Source: Tubulanus polymorphus
Lineage: Eukaryota; Nemertea; Palaeonemertea; Tubulaniformes; Tubulanidae
DNA length: 64,000 nt
Assembly: GCF_964204645.1 (NCBI RefSeq)
Contig: NC_134031.1
Coordinates: 10,580,501 to 10,644,500 of the forward strand
Direction of reading: 5' to 3'
Part shown: piece after piece, positions 44,398 to 55,170 of the stretch
How positions within the stretch are numbered: the stretch's first letter is position 1
How the letters are laid out: each line of letters begins with the position of its first letter
The notes under the pieces: generated by a model
Told to the model about the DNA's origin: nothing
Databases searched by the model: none
Seen by the model: the letters and a program-made list of their open reading frames with translations, nothing else
Made by a program: the position numbers and the translations under genes

Positions 44398-44767
44398 CTG
44401 CAATAGATTATCGAATTGTTGATGAAATTAATATCAGTTCAACATTTCATATAAACACACAGGTGCCAGTGCTTTGAAGTTGATTATAGATAATCATAGA
44501 TAAGCAATGAATTGGGGAGTAATTGAACAGATAATTTGCCTTTCCTATCTGGAAACCAAACCATTTAATTTTTTTTCAATACTGGTCTCGTCAACCCAGA
44601 GTTCATGGGTTTGAAACCTGGTTGCCAATATCAAAACATTCGAAGGAAATATATCATCCCTACTAATAATGCCCTGCGTGACACTCAGTGGGTTGACGGT
44701 AATAATAAAAAGATTCTTTATATGTGGTCAGCTGTAGGCTCAATCTATGTCTGAACTAAAAACAAAC

Positions 44768-44939
44768 CTGTAGATTTGCAGAATAAGGCCATGGGCCTGC
44801 CACCGAACAGCTGTAGAATTCGACTCGAGAAGGAAAGTTCTAAGAAATCGAACAAGACTATCTCTACTTATACGATTAATTTGTTGTACCAACCACAGGC
44901 ACATATTCTCTTCACATGGTTTAGTGGATTCACCAGATT
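44768..44939 (-). CDS. UBR4: UBR4 exon 5 of window
   Basis: Completes Glu, then 56 codons: SGESTKPCEENMCLWLVQQI, SRDSLVRFLRTFLLESNSTA, VRWQAHGLILQIY, and AG of the next Arg. The L-RFLR-FLLESNS--VRWQAH-L pattern is typical. The acceptor is TTTCAG and the donor AG/GTTTGT. Confidence 0.95.
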
Positions 44940-45586
44940 CTGAAAGAAACTATACTTCTGAGGATTATACATGACAATAAAATAGCAGCACACTTATTAT
45001 ATTAAACATAATTTGCCATTTCTAGTTTACATCTCCATGAAATTTTACGATCAAACTTGAAATATGTCAGGAGTTATAGATGGAAACAATGGTAAGGCTG
45101 TGGCGGCGATGGCACAGAGAAACAACAATATAATCTAGAATCCCCACAGAGTTTGCCGTGGCATAAAAACGAGCATTCAGCAGCTAAATGCCTATTCAAA
45201 AGATAAGATACTTTAAGTGTATGCAAGACAATTTTGATACTAATGAACCTAGGACTCCCTTCAGACCTGAATGCAAATGTTTACAGTAACCACCTTTGGT
45301 GACCTTAACTCTTGACCTCCAAACTAGCAAACATTGATATTTTGATAATTCAAAAAATAGAGTTGTGATAGAGTTATTGATCCAGTTTTTTTGTAAAATC
45401 GAGTGGATTAGCTGGGGGTCTATCCAAATGATTGATGGCTGTATCTAATACAAACTGAAAATACTAACTAAAATATGAGTGGGAATATCAGTCAAGGTGA
45501 ATGATTCAGGGGAAGAATTATATTGGGGACTATTAATAGCAGAGCATGCCATGTGGTTTTATGAGACATGCTATTGAATATAATTA
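44940..45586. other. UBR4 intron sequence, nothing recognised
   Basis: No coding match and no repeat shared within the window apart from short GTGACCTTAACTC-type words at 45290-45310. Confidence 0.4.
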
Positions 45587-46005
45587 CAGTAGAACTGGCA
45601 TAAGTCAGACATGTTGGGACAACGGGAAAATGTCTGAGTTAGAAAAAATTCTGAAATATGAGTAAGTTGGATTCTGGGGGTTTTCTAAGAAAAATCCAAG
45701 TTAGCTACAGATTAAGATCCTGAACCCTAATGACTGAGTAACACGGGGTCAATACTCCATTCTATAGCCAACTAGTATGTAAACATGTGCTTAACATGTG
45801 TCCTTCGACAGAAAAATCAATCTACCGGTACACAATAGACGCTGCACGCTAGAACTTTCGGAACATATATTTTAGAGTTTACTTCTAGAATTTCCACTTA
45901 GAGACAGATTTCGATAGGAAAATGAATTGAAATAAAATCGGTTTAATTTGGCCGACTTTGCCAATTTTCCGGCTTGAAACTGTCCGACTTTCGCCAGTTC
46001 TACTG
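45587..46005. mobile_element. pogo/Tigger-like MITE, 419 bp
   Basis: Ends CAGTAGAACTGGC and its complement GCCAGTTCTACTG form inverted repeats of about 25 bp (with CATAAGTCAGAC against GAAAGTCGGAC). TA flanks the left side; the right flank is CA then TA, possibly mutated. CAGT-starting ends and TA duplication fit the pogo branch of Tc1/mariner. No ORF. A single related end lies at 49200-49258. Confidence 0.65.
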
Positions 46006-46244
46006 CATAACATCAAAATTAGTTTCTTTTTCAAATATCAATAATAACACGCACTAAAGTTGTTGAAAAATTCCCCCTTCTTTGTTGATGGAAGTCTGAA
46101 AATATGTCTACGGAATACAGTGAACCGGACGGCTACAATTGTGGCAGACATTTTTGAATCAACCTTTACAGCTAGCTTGGCCGAGCATGACTGCCGAATT
46201 GAATCAGTCACCTGTCCGAGCAGATCTGCTAATTCTATCATGTA

Positions 46245-46352
46245 CTCGGCCGAGTAAAGAACTTAACTTTTACTTAACTCGGCGAGTGGATTGTCGAATT
46301 CAATCAATCACTCGGCCGAGTAAAAAACTTTCTGATATAATGCTCGGCCGAG
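46245..46352. repeat. Cluster of CTCGGCCGAG palindromes
   Basis: The 10-bp perfect palindrome CTCGGCCGAG occurs at 46245-46254, 46311-46320 and 46343-46352, each followed by TAAA or CAAA. One imperfect form CTCGGCGAG lies at 46278, and related GGCCGAGCATG/GTCCGAGCAG words lie at 46180-46225. They sit in diverged direct repeats containing ATTGTCGAATTCAATCA-like words. Confidence 0.75.
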
Positions 46353-46515
46353 CAAATGCCTGAGTAACTTGTCAATGTTGGGACTCACTAAAGTTGGCCA
46401 TGTGGAAAGAGGTCAGTAAATTGGAAATGATAAGCAGTACGCATGGTCGACGCGTAAAACAGGCAATGGACGCTTAACCTGACCAAAATTGCAACTAGGG
46501 GTCCAGGGACATCAT

Positions 46516-47753
46516 GCCCACTTGGGAAATGGTTTCAAATGCTCAACAATCTAACAATTTCAATATTCAACGCCCCCTGGTGACCATTTACAAAAACCAA
46601 CGACCTTGAAACTCACCAAAATCATAGAACATGCCAGCAGCTACGATTTTGTAATTGATTGTGATAACAAAATATGCCTCGTTACCAATTTAATATGGAA
46701 ATACTAAGTCATTCTACTATTCAACGCCCCCTGGTGACCATATTCAAAACCCAATGACCTCGAAACTGACCACAATCATAGAACGTGTCATGAACTACAA
46801 CTTTGCAATTGATCATGGTAACAAAATATGCCTAGGTACCAATTTAATAAGGAAATACTAAGTTATTCTTCTATTCAACGCCCCCTGGTGACCATATAGA
46901 AAAACTAATGTCCTTAAAACTCGCAACAAACATAGATGATGTCATGAGCTACAACTTTCCAATTGATTGTGGTTACAAAATATGCATAGGTACGAATATA
47001 ATAAAGAAATGCGAAGATATTGTATTATTCAACGCCCCCTGGTGGCCATATACGAAATCCAATTACCTTGAAACTCACCACAATCATAGAACACGTTATG
47101 AGCTACAACTTTCTAATTGATTGTGGTAGCAAAATACGCTTAGGTATCAATATAATTTGGAAAAACTTTTTCCCACTTATGAATGAGTACTGGTGACACA
47201 AAGATGGCCGCCAATTGCGTCATAATTGGCTGATGAAAAATACCTGTCTCAGGTATAAAACATCCCTTTCCAAAGAATACCCATCACAAATTGCAATGAG
47301 AAATGGCAAACCAGTAGGAAGCTACAGGAATCAGAATTCGGGCCAAAATTAACATTTTTGGGCACTAAAAAGGTCATAGGACGGCCATCTTGAGTCCGAT
47401 TGACCCAATTTTTGTTATGTTGATGGGCCCTGGGGGGATTCACATATATCCGAAAGATCAAGGTAATTGATCAAAGCATCTTCAAAAAATTCCCCCAAAA
47501 AGTTCAAAAATGTGTATAAGTGCTGATTTTGGCGAACAACAATGGCTGCTTGTCGGCCATCTTGATTCTGACAGGGCCAGTTTTTGGGCTGAAGATGTGT
47601 CTAGGGTAGATATATGTGTAACCCAAATATCAAGACGTTACCTTGAAGTGTCTTCAAAACTTCCCAAAATAACTGGATTCCGTCTACGGACGGACGCTAC
47701 GACGGACGAAAAGTGAACGCAATAGCCCGCTGGGACTAAAGTCCCAAGTGGGC
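46516..47753. mobile_element. Helentron-like non-autonomous element with tandem core
   Basis: A perfect 12-bp inverted repeat GCCCACTTGGGA (46516-46527) and TCCCAAGTGGGC (47742-47753) bounds the segment. The 3' end is a double stem-loop (TAGCCC-GCT-GGGAC-TAAA-GTCCC-AAGT-GGGCTA, 47723-47755), preceded by GGACGGACGCTACGACGGACG. The centre holds four 154-bp tandem units. A tandem-repeat core, short inverted ends and a 3' stem-loop are the traits described for Helentron-associated elements. No coding capacity. Confidence 0.6.
46569..47184. repeat. Four tandem 154-bp units, each with a CTCF-like word
   Basis: Units start at 46569, 46723, 46877 and 47031, exactly 154 bp apart with no net indels. 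Each starts AACGCCCCCTGGTG(A/G)CCAT, whose complement (ATGG-CACCAGGGGGCGTT) is close to the animal CTCF core CCACCAGGGGGCGC. The remainder (GACCT-GAAACT, CATAGAA, ATGAGCTACAACTTT, ATTGATTGTGGT) is well conserved between units. Confidence 0.9.
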
Positions 47754-47756
47754 TAA

Positions 47757-49190
47757 AAATACAAAGACAAGTGAAACCTATAGTGAATGCTGATAACGCA
47801 GCCTATAAACGCTTTTATTGTGCACTGGTACAAATCAATAACAAATCGATTGTAAACCCCAAACCCTGTCGCTGTTTTCCTTACTTTTGATATCAAAATA
47901 GGGATTGGCCCTTATTCATTTGGTTGGTAAATTTCTTTTGATTTTTTTCAAACCCACCACATCTGCCAGGAACGAAACAGGGGTTTGATTTTGAAATTGG
48001 AAATCGAAGTACAGATATAGTTGTGTGATCGGTGGTCGAATTTACAGAATTTCTTTTTAAGTCGAAGGACATAATTAGGAAATCTGGTTCCAGTACATTC
48101 AAACAATCTTCCTACAAGTAGGCCCTACACACTGGCAAGCAACTGATTGGGGTTGATATTAGTAGGATGGCTTATCTTTTTTTCATATGATAGAAATAAA
48201 TGCAATCAATCAATGGCACTATGGTATAGATATTTTTATATTAGAATATCAATAATTCTTCATTAAAAGCATTACTGAAATTTGTGCGGTAATTTACACA
48301 CGGCAATTGATTGAATTAATTGAATTGAAAACATAACGCGAGTAAACACACAATTTATGATAGTTTTACGGTCTACGACAGTGTACCTCTTCATCCTGTA
48401 AACTATATCATCAGTACTGTACGTTATAAATAATTACTTACTTCGTAAAATAAATGCTAAACCGAAAATCTAACAGTCTTATGTCAATCAGCGCAGCGCC
48501 CAGTTTGGGCCAATTCGATTGTGCGCGCCACGATGATGTAGCGAATGGATTGAATCTCCGGTTTTTCATAATACAATAGTTGTGGGGAGATGGAATCAAT
48601 ACGACTACTATCTATTTCTCAAAGAATTATTTTGTAGTCAAATAAGACCAAAGATAAACATTGTTTATGGTCTACGTCCGAAATTTCGCAGGGTACAGGT
48701 AGGCACGGCAGGCAAACTATTTTATAATTTCAACAAAATTTTTTTCACAACATGAAAAAATATTCAAATAAAATTCATATGATGTCACATATCAGAGGGT
48801 GGCTGCATATTGAGTCTTGGAAACGAAACATCTTACGATGTATGGCCGCGGAAGCTAAAACACCGGGGCGTAGTATTAGATCGTTTAAATCCTGGAATTT
48901 ATTTTACATCAATTTTACGATGTACAACAGCCTTCTAGATGTTTTATGAAACAAAATGCTCCATGGAATTTTCTTAAAAATCGCCACAAATTCGTCGATT
49001 TCTCTTAAATGAACGTGATATTCAAAATTCCATATCCAACAGATTTTAGTCGCATGATCAAGCTACATGTTGCACATAAACATAGTAGATTGCATGACTT
49101 TGGGTCGAAGTAACAATATCAATTTTTAGCAAAAATTAGATTTTTGGACCCATTACAACATCTCGGGCTTTGCCCGAATATAAAAACGGG
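47757..49190. repeat. UBR4 intron with R3 copy d at 48610-48960
   Basis: R3 words TTTTGTAGTCAAATAAGACC, AATAAAATTCATATGATGTC, AGAGGGTGGCTGCATATTG, GGCCGCGGAAGCTAAA and AGATCGTTTAAATCCTGG appear in order without the DIRS or Harbinger insertions seen in copy b, giving empty sites for both. 47757-48600 shows nothing recognisable. A TCGGGC-TTT-GCCCGA hairpin lies near 49172. Confidence 0.6.
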
Positions 49191-49199
49191 ACCTTATAA

Positions 49200-49260
49200 T
49201 TTCGGCCGACTTTTTGATTTTCTGACTTTAAGCTATCCGACTTATGCCAGTTACACTGTA
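49200..49260. repeat. Single pogo-like MITE end
   Basis: GGCCGACTTTTTGATTTTC through ATCCGACTTATGCCAGTTAC to CACTG-TA matches the right end of the MITE at 45587-46005. The other end was not found. Confidence 0.5.
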
Positions 49261-49359
49261 TAAATACAAACAATTAGGACACTAACACTGAACAAGTACA
49301 AATTGTTTATTCCAGGAGAGGGGACAAATACGCATATTACATGACATTTGCTTACATAC

Positions 49360-49512
49360 CTTCAGCTTTCTCTTTTTCTTTTCTCTGTTTAGTGTTTGGT
49401 GTCATTATGGTGGCTTTTGACCCACAAATTGCACTGTGAAGGAGTTGCAGAAGCACAGGAGCAATCCCTTCATCAAGCACAATGCTAGCGTGAATTAGGA
49501 AAGGAATGATAC
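49360..49512 (-). CDS. UBR4: UBR4 exon 4 of window
   Basis: Completes Ser, then 50 codons: IIPFLIHASIVLDEGIAPVL, LQLLHSAICGSKATIMTPNT and a charged tail KQRKEKEKAE. It matches the family block LVDEG-SPVLLQLL---CGSK. The low-complexity linker after it is shorter than in vertebrates. The acceptor is TTACAG and the donor G/GTATGT. Confidence 0.95.
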
Positions 49513-49819
49513 CTGTAAATTACAGAATTGCTATTACTAATATTCATGTTACACAACCGATATTTATCATCTGCTTACCGAATACATATCCACCCACTAA
49601 CTTTGCGAAGGAGTTTGATCAAAGTACAATATGAAAGCTAGGTATTTTTGGGGAAAAGTAAAGGACCAATGGTCCAGTGGCTCACCATCGAAGTGCAACC
49701 AAGTATTTTAAGTATATCTCTCAGAAGGAAAACATGATCACACAGCGATTTGCATTCTACACAGCATGTTATAACCAAACAAGTAAAAGAAATATTCACC
49801 ATTCTTTAAAAATTCAATT

Positions 49820-50340
49820 TAGAAGCTAGACATATGTGAAGAATACCTTGGCCAGTGAGTGAGAGTCATGTAGAGAATGCAAAACTGTAATAAGGTACAT
49901 ATTCCTGACACTAAGATTAATGTCAGAAGATAGGTTTCAATATGACATTGGCGGATAACATGCATCAAAAGACTAGGGTTTATCCTCCTCCTGCCTTTAA
50001 TACATATACCAAGTCATACAAAAAATTAGTAAACAACTATAGATAGTAGAGCAAGAACGTGGTCCATAATGCCTCATAATCTCATACATAAATCTGGTTT
50101 CTTTCGATGATCTATATATGGCAAAATAATAGGGCTCATCCTGCCATCATAAAACCACAGTTCAAGTATGATGAAAATTAGTCTTAAATCACACCTTATG
50201 AGCTGTAACAAGCTCCAAATTGGCTATTTAAGAGACTGACATAACTGTGGAGACCATCTTGGATGAACTACATACATTAAGAGCAGAAGAGTTCATCCTC
50301 CTTAAGCCTTCCAATGCACATACCAAGTGATAAGATATTC
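49820..50340. repeat. R4 repeat block
   Basis: Shares with 13970-14400 the words ATCCTCCTGCC, ATACCAAGTCAT, GGTCCATAATGCCT, GAGCTGTAACAAG, ACCATCTTGGATGAAC. Two to three diverged units of about 150 bp. Confidence 0.45.
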
Positions 50341-50342
50341 AG

Positions 50343-50895
50343 TATAAGAGCCTCAAGGGGCACTATGGACAGCCTGTCAACTTTTCAAAAAATGGCAAAT
50401 GATGATGCATTCTGTCAGTTAAATTTGTCAAAATACACTCCCAGCAGCAGAGCCAATACCTTATAATTTACACAATACAGTCATAAAATACAAAAGTAGC
50501 ACAGACAGCGACTGGATCTAGCAGGAACAAATACCTCAGATAAATCTTTTCCCTTGGTCTTATTGATTTTAATGCGGAATAGATTTGAATTTTCTGAAAT
50601 TTGCTCAATAAAACAAAATTGAATTGGATTTGATGTTTTAATTGGTTCAATGAAGTAAAATTGAATTGCATTTGATATTTTTTTGCGGAATAAAATTTGA
50701 TTGAATTTGTAGTTTGAGCACATGGCCAATTAGCATATTAAGGTCATCTATCCGATTTGAGAAAAAGCTATTTTTCCCGGACTTTGCACAATGGTCAATG
50801 ATATTTTCTGTAGTGCTAATAAAAATATTCCTCCCAAAAACCAAATCAACTAAAGCTTTCACAGAAATCAATCTTGAAATACAATATTAGATCTT
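50343..50895 (+). repeat. R1 copy d, 3' truncated
   Basis: Starts at TAAGAGCCTCAAGGGGCAC, ends after TTAGATCTTAAAACC, before the GC-rich R1 3' block. It is followed by CAGAAAGAAACTTTCCATGATGGGTTTC, also present at 12139-12166. Confidence 0.6.
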
Positions 50896-51029
50896 AAAAC
50901 CAGAAAGAAACTTTCCATGATGGGTTTCAGTATTGACTTAGGACTTGAAAAGTGAATGGAAATAACTGTGTTGATGCAGTGCATGTTTAATCCATACTAT
51001 CAAGGTAAAGCGTGAGTAAATATACTTAC

Positions 51030-51173
51030 CATGGCCACCGGATACAGTCTGCTCTCGGCACAATCGCCAAGAACCCATGGCATAGGACAATGACCATGCA
51101 GTCCATTGGGTACATGCTTCACATCCATGATCCAACATGAGTGTCTTGAAGCTGTTCACAGACTGAACCTTAA
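51030..51173 (-). other. Orphan exon-like ORF split by the piggyBac insertion
   Basis: On the minus strand an open stretch reads VQSVNSFKTLMLDHGCEACT then QWTAWSLSYAMGSWRLCREQ and TVSGGH, ending at a strong donor CATG/GTAAGTATA. Across the transposon the frame continues open to a TATAG or CTCAG acceptor-like site at about 53817-53824 (RVQLAVGLK). UBR4 exons 3 and 4 join perfectly without it, and its entry phase does not fit. It may be a relic exon, an old nested gene or chance. Weak WxxWS resemblance to thrombospondin type 1 repeats is not enough for a call. Confidence 0.3.
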
Positions 51174-51183
51174 CCCTTTTAGG

Positions 51184-51252
51184 TTCATGCTCGACCAGCG
51201 GTCGAGACCGAAAAACATTGGCTTTACGTTCATGCTCGAGCGTAGGTCGAGC
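51184..51252. repeat. piggyBac subterminal palindromic direct repeats
   Basis: Two related words lie near the left end: TTCATGCTCGACC-AGC-GGTCGAG (palindrome at 51190-51206) and TTCATGCTCGA-GCGTAGG-TCGAGC (51234-51252). Subterminal repeats often bind the transposase; here that is inference. Confidence 0.6.
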
Positions 51253-51431
51253 ACAGTGTGTACTGCAAAAACTGTTGCAATACAGTCGTTTCACCTTATG
51301 GTTTTCAATATAGCACTTCCGTTATCGATAGATAGCGTCCTGGTTGATCATTTTTCGCGAAAATATTTGATGGTTACAATTCATCATATTGGCTCAAATT
51401 AGAGTTGAAATTTGAAAATTTCTTCACAAAT

Positions 51432-53486
51432 ATGAACGCAGAACAAGTTTTAGCAGAGATATTTGCTGACGATGAGTCCAGAGATGATGATTTCGTAGCA
51501 GAATCCAGTGATTCTAACACTGCAGGTGACATTTCTGATGATAGTGATATAGAAGAAAATGAAAATTATACCCCACCCAAGGCAAGTCCTTATCCTGACC
51601 CTGCCCCTAGTGACTCTTCAAGTGACGGTGAACCATGTCATGCTGATTTTGAAAACCAGGAGACCCCATTACAACCCCAGAGGGCAGGAAGAGCCAGAGG
51701 TCGGTCTAGAGGCAGGGCTGTTGGTGAGAGGGTCAGATTGAGATGTCGTGGTCATGGTCGAGGGCGTGGCAGAGGGATCAGACACGGTGGAAGGAATAAT
51801 GCGACGCAAAATCCTCGTGCTCGTCAAAATGCAGATGATGGCTGGATTGATGGGACTAACCATAACCCTACTTTGTTACCACCAGTCACAACTGTTGATC
51901 CTGGGAAACCTAGTGTAAATGTAGATGGAGCCAATTTCTATGATTTTTTTCTACTTTGTTGGCCGAGGGAAGTTACTGATATGTTAGTTGCAGAGATGAA
52001 TTGTTATTATGGACAGTATATGATCGATCGAGATGACGACTACTTGAGTAAGAGATGGAAACCTGTGGGTTTTGATGAAATGCAACAATTTCTTGGACTG
52101 ATACTACTATATGGTGCAACTAGGAAGGACCCATATTCTAATAGGTGGAGTAGAAAGTGGTTCTTAGAGATTCCAGGCTTACGTTTTGTCATGAGTTGTA
52201 ACCGTTACAAGGATATATGGAAATTTCTGCACACTGTGAACAATGAAAATGCTGTCCCTCATGGACAAGACGGTTATGACCGATGTTTCAAAATCCGCAA
52301 ATTGATTGAAACAGCATCACAGGCTTGGCAAGATGCATACAATCTCGAAAAACACATAAGTATTGACGAATCCATGTGTGCCTTCAAGGGCCGTATCCAT
52401 TTTCTTCAGTACCTGCCGAAAAAGCCTAAGAAGTGGGGCCTAAAAGTCTGGGTTTTAGCTGGTTCCGAGACAGGTTATTGCTATTCCTGGGTACTCTATT
52501 CAGGAAAAGAAAATGAAGGTGAGAGAAATCTTGGGGACCGAGTGGTGAGGCAGTTGACAACCAACTTACCACCAGGTCATATCCTATTCACTGACAATTT
52601 CTATACCAATGTCGCTCTATGTGAATACTTAGAAACAAAAAACATCGGATATTGTGGAACTATAAAAAGTAATAGAGTTGGAAATCCAGATGTTCTGAAG
52701 ATATTCAAGAAATCAACTAGAAAAGAGACATTAGCTGATATTTCTCCTATGTACAAATCAAAAGGAAATATACTTGCAATCGGCTGGATGGATAAGCGTC
52801 CCGTCTGCCTTATCAGTTCTGTTCATTCGGCAGGTGAGAGAGACAAGAGAATAAGAGACCAACATAGACCTGGTGGTTTTCGATCGCTGAAAAAACCAAT
52901 CGCAGTTGATGAATACAATAGATACATGGGAGGGGTTGATCGCAGCGACCAAATGAACTCTTACTATATACCAGAGCAGAGGACTGTGAAATGGTGGAAA
53001 AAGATATTTTCCCACCTACTGAATACAGCAGTAACAAATGCCTACATCCTATACAAGTCAGTAACACCAAGAGATCTATTACTCTCACACAGAGAATATA
53101 GACTTCGACTTATAGACAAACTTCTTCAATCGAATGATCGAAAGTCGAATATTGGTGTCGGGAGGCCATCTGCAAACATTCCTGAACTAAGATTGATTGA
53201 GCGCAATTTTCCAGAGAAATTAGTCAACTCAAAGCCTGAATGTGTTGTCTGTACACAGCGAGATGGGGGCAGATACATCAGGAGAAAACAAACAACATCC
53301 CGATGCAAGAACTGTGTAGGTAGTGTTGGACTGTTCTTATCCCCTGTTTTGAAATTTTCCACACAAAGCTGGACTACAAGCAGTATTATCAAGATAATTT
53401 CATGCAGTAATAAAGGTAAGAAACAGTTTTATTCATCATATAGCAGTTTTAAAGTCTTTATAATTTTTGGTGAAAATTACAATTAG
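51432..53486 (+). pseudogene. piggyBac transposase, catalytic core intact, C-terminal frameshift
   Basis: The start is the ATG at 51432 (MNAEQVLAEIFADDES); the open frame before it lacks ATG. An acidic N-terminus is followed by an Arg/Gly-rich stretch (GRARGRSRGRAVGERV), then the DDE_Tnp_1_7 core: EMNCYYGQYM, SIDESMCAFKGR, LFTDNFYTN (first Asp), later IGWMDKRPV, and GGVDRSDQMNSYY. The usual three acidic catalytic positions are present. The C-terminal Cys-rich domain begins (CVVCTQRDGG, CKNC) but a 1-bp loss near 53328 shifts the frame. The normal ending, with PCFEIFH and a stop near 53410, is in another frame, so the protein runs on to 53486 with an unrelated tail. Confidence 0.9.
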
Positions 53487-53823
53487 TTACAGATGTATTT
53501 CAATATCTAAAGTATTTTTCACTACAATATATGGAGAAAAAAAATTTTTGGAAGTATTTGACCAAAACTGACCAGAACTGACCAATACAAATGTAACAAA
53601 AGTTCTCAAACTTAGTATCATCTGAAAGGTCATAATGTTGCCAACAAACTTTTCTTATACTGCTAAGCTCTAGGACAGATAGTTTACAAGCTACATGGCT
53701 TCAAATATGTGATCTCAAAAATTGCAATTTTGGCTGAAAGAAGTTGAATTTCTAGGGTATGCGCAGTATAAAAAAATTGAACTCAAAAAGGTTAAGGCCA
53801 ACTGCTAGCTGTACCCTGAGGGC

Positions 53824-54423
53824 CTATAGCTAGTCTTACGAATGACATAGTAGAACAGGAAAACAATATTCATCAGGGGAAGAACGATAGTTACACAAGT
53901 TTAATTATGGAAATTTTGATCCCGTGAGGCAGTTACATAAAACAACTAAAACTTGAACATTAACTACTCGGGACGAACAAAATCAGACGATGCTATACAA
54001 GTTTTTCAAATTTCAGGGCAGTAAATATTAAACCATGATGGCCGGTTACTGTTGAAATCAAGTTTGGCAACTGAGTGAATGTGGCTTTCAATAGCTTCAT
54101 TCATGATAGCTTTTAATAGTAAAGCAATTTAGGCCCAAGCTTAAAACGTTTTTAAATGTAACACCACGTCTTCGCATGACCATTCGACAATTAAAATGTG
54201 GGTCTGTTGATGCATGTCTGTGTGCACGCGGTAAAAACACTAATCTTCTCCGGAAGCGTTATCTATTCCTACACGTAATTGATACATAAATGGTAAACGG
54301 TTAACGCCTTATTGCTGACAATGCAATCGACTCCCATTGTGCACTTAGTATCAAAAATATAAAAATCATCAGTGTTGCAAACTAAATACAAGATAGCCGG
54401 GCTCCAGCGATTGCTAACATAAG
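53824..54423. other. UBR4 intron sequence, nothing recognised
   Basis: AT-rich sequence with no ORF of note and no repeat shared with the rest of the window that I noticed. Confidence 0.4.
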
Positions 54424-55170
54424 GGCATAACAAAAGGCCCATGGGCCTTATACCTTCATGACGTAGAAGAAGATTCAGTATTCAAAGTTTTACAGAAAGA
54501 TTGACATTATAACGATGTAACAAGTTTTAAAATACTAAAGATAGTATAGGCTATGTGGCGATAATGTTCATTTTCTGTTAATATATCCTTACATAAAAAG
54601 ACAAGCCCATTTTAGCCGCCCCATATATCACACTACATAAAAAAATGCATCGGTGTACATTGGTGTACATTGGTACATTGGTGTAGGCATCGTGCTGAAA
54701 AGAAGTCCAAGATGGATGGCAATCCTGGTGGCCATACTTGAAATCAATTTTCAATAAGGGGTAGACATTTCACCTACCAAAATTCTTACACCTAGTATCA
54801 TGAAAATGCATCAATAATTGCAGGCCGTTTCCGTGCTAGAAATTCAAGATGGCTGACCTGGCGGCCATATTTGAAAGCCGATGACCTCCAAATACTCAAG
54901 GCATGGACAGCTTACCTACCATGATCCTCACACCAAATTTGTGATAATCCATCAAGAATTGCAGGCTGCATCGTGCAAACAAGAAATTCAAGATGGCCAC
55001 CCCAATGGCAGCCATATTTGATCACCAATGACATTTTTTTTACAATAGGGGTGGACATCTCGCCAGACTCAATCTTCAAGCTCATCTTCAAAAAGATTCA
55101 TCGCAAATTACAGGCGAATTACTGTGTCGAATTCAATTCAATTCCGGAGGGCCTGGCTTAGGCCTATACA
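54424..55170. repeat. Second tandem-core element, three units of about 140 bp
   Basis: Begins with AAAAGGCCCATGGGCCTTATA (hairpin) and ends with GGGCCTGGCTTAGGCCTATA (hairpin). The centre holds three diverged units starting at about 54708, 54845 and 54989 (CAAGATGG-NG-C...GGC-GCCATA-TTGA, ACATCTCGCC or ACAGCTTACC, TTGCAGGC-G). It resembles the 46.5 kb element in plan. Confidence 0.45.

Larger units (their letters stand above)
51174..53791 (+). mobile_element. piggyBac-like DNA transposon with TTAA duplications
   Basis: TTAA flanks both ends (51170-51173, 53792-53795). Terminal inverted repeats of about 15 bp are imperfect (CCCTTTTAGGTTCA at the left, CCTTTTTGAGTTCA read from the right). One transposase gene fills the element. 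It lies in the UBR4 intron between exons 3 and 4, antisense to UBR4. It ends clearly and the catalytic residues are intact, so it is fairly young, but the transposase C-terminus is frameshifted. Confidence 0.93.

Noticed and set aside
44590-44630. tRNA-like GGGTTTGAAACC word
   Set aside because: Only one arm is present; the rest does not fold.
46569-47184. CRISPR or rRNA spacer interpretation of the 154-bp tandem units
   Set aside because: The units are contiguous with no spacers, there is no rRNA nearby, and the array is bounded by inverted ends of a mobile-element type.
50938-51294. The 51 kb ORF as a constitutive UBR4 exon
   Set aside because: Exons 3 and 4 join in phase (A + GT giving Ser) and reproduce the family sequence without it, and no acceptor gives the required entry phase. 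Kept only as an orphan.
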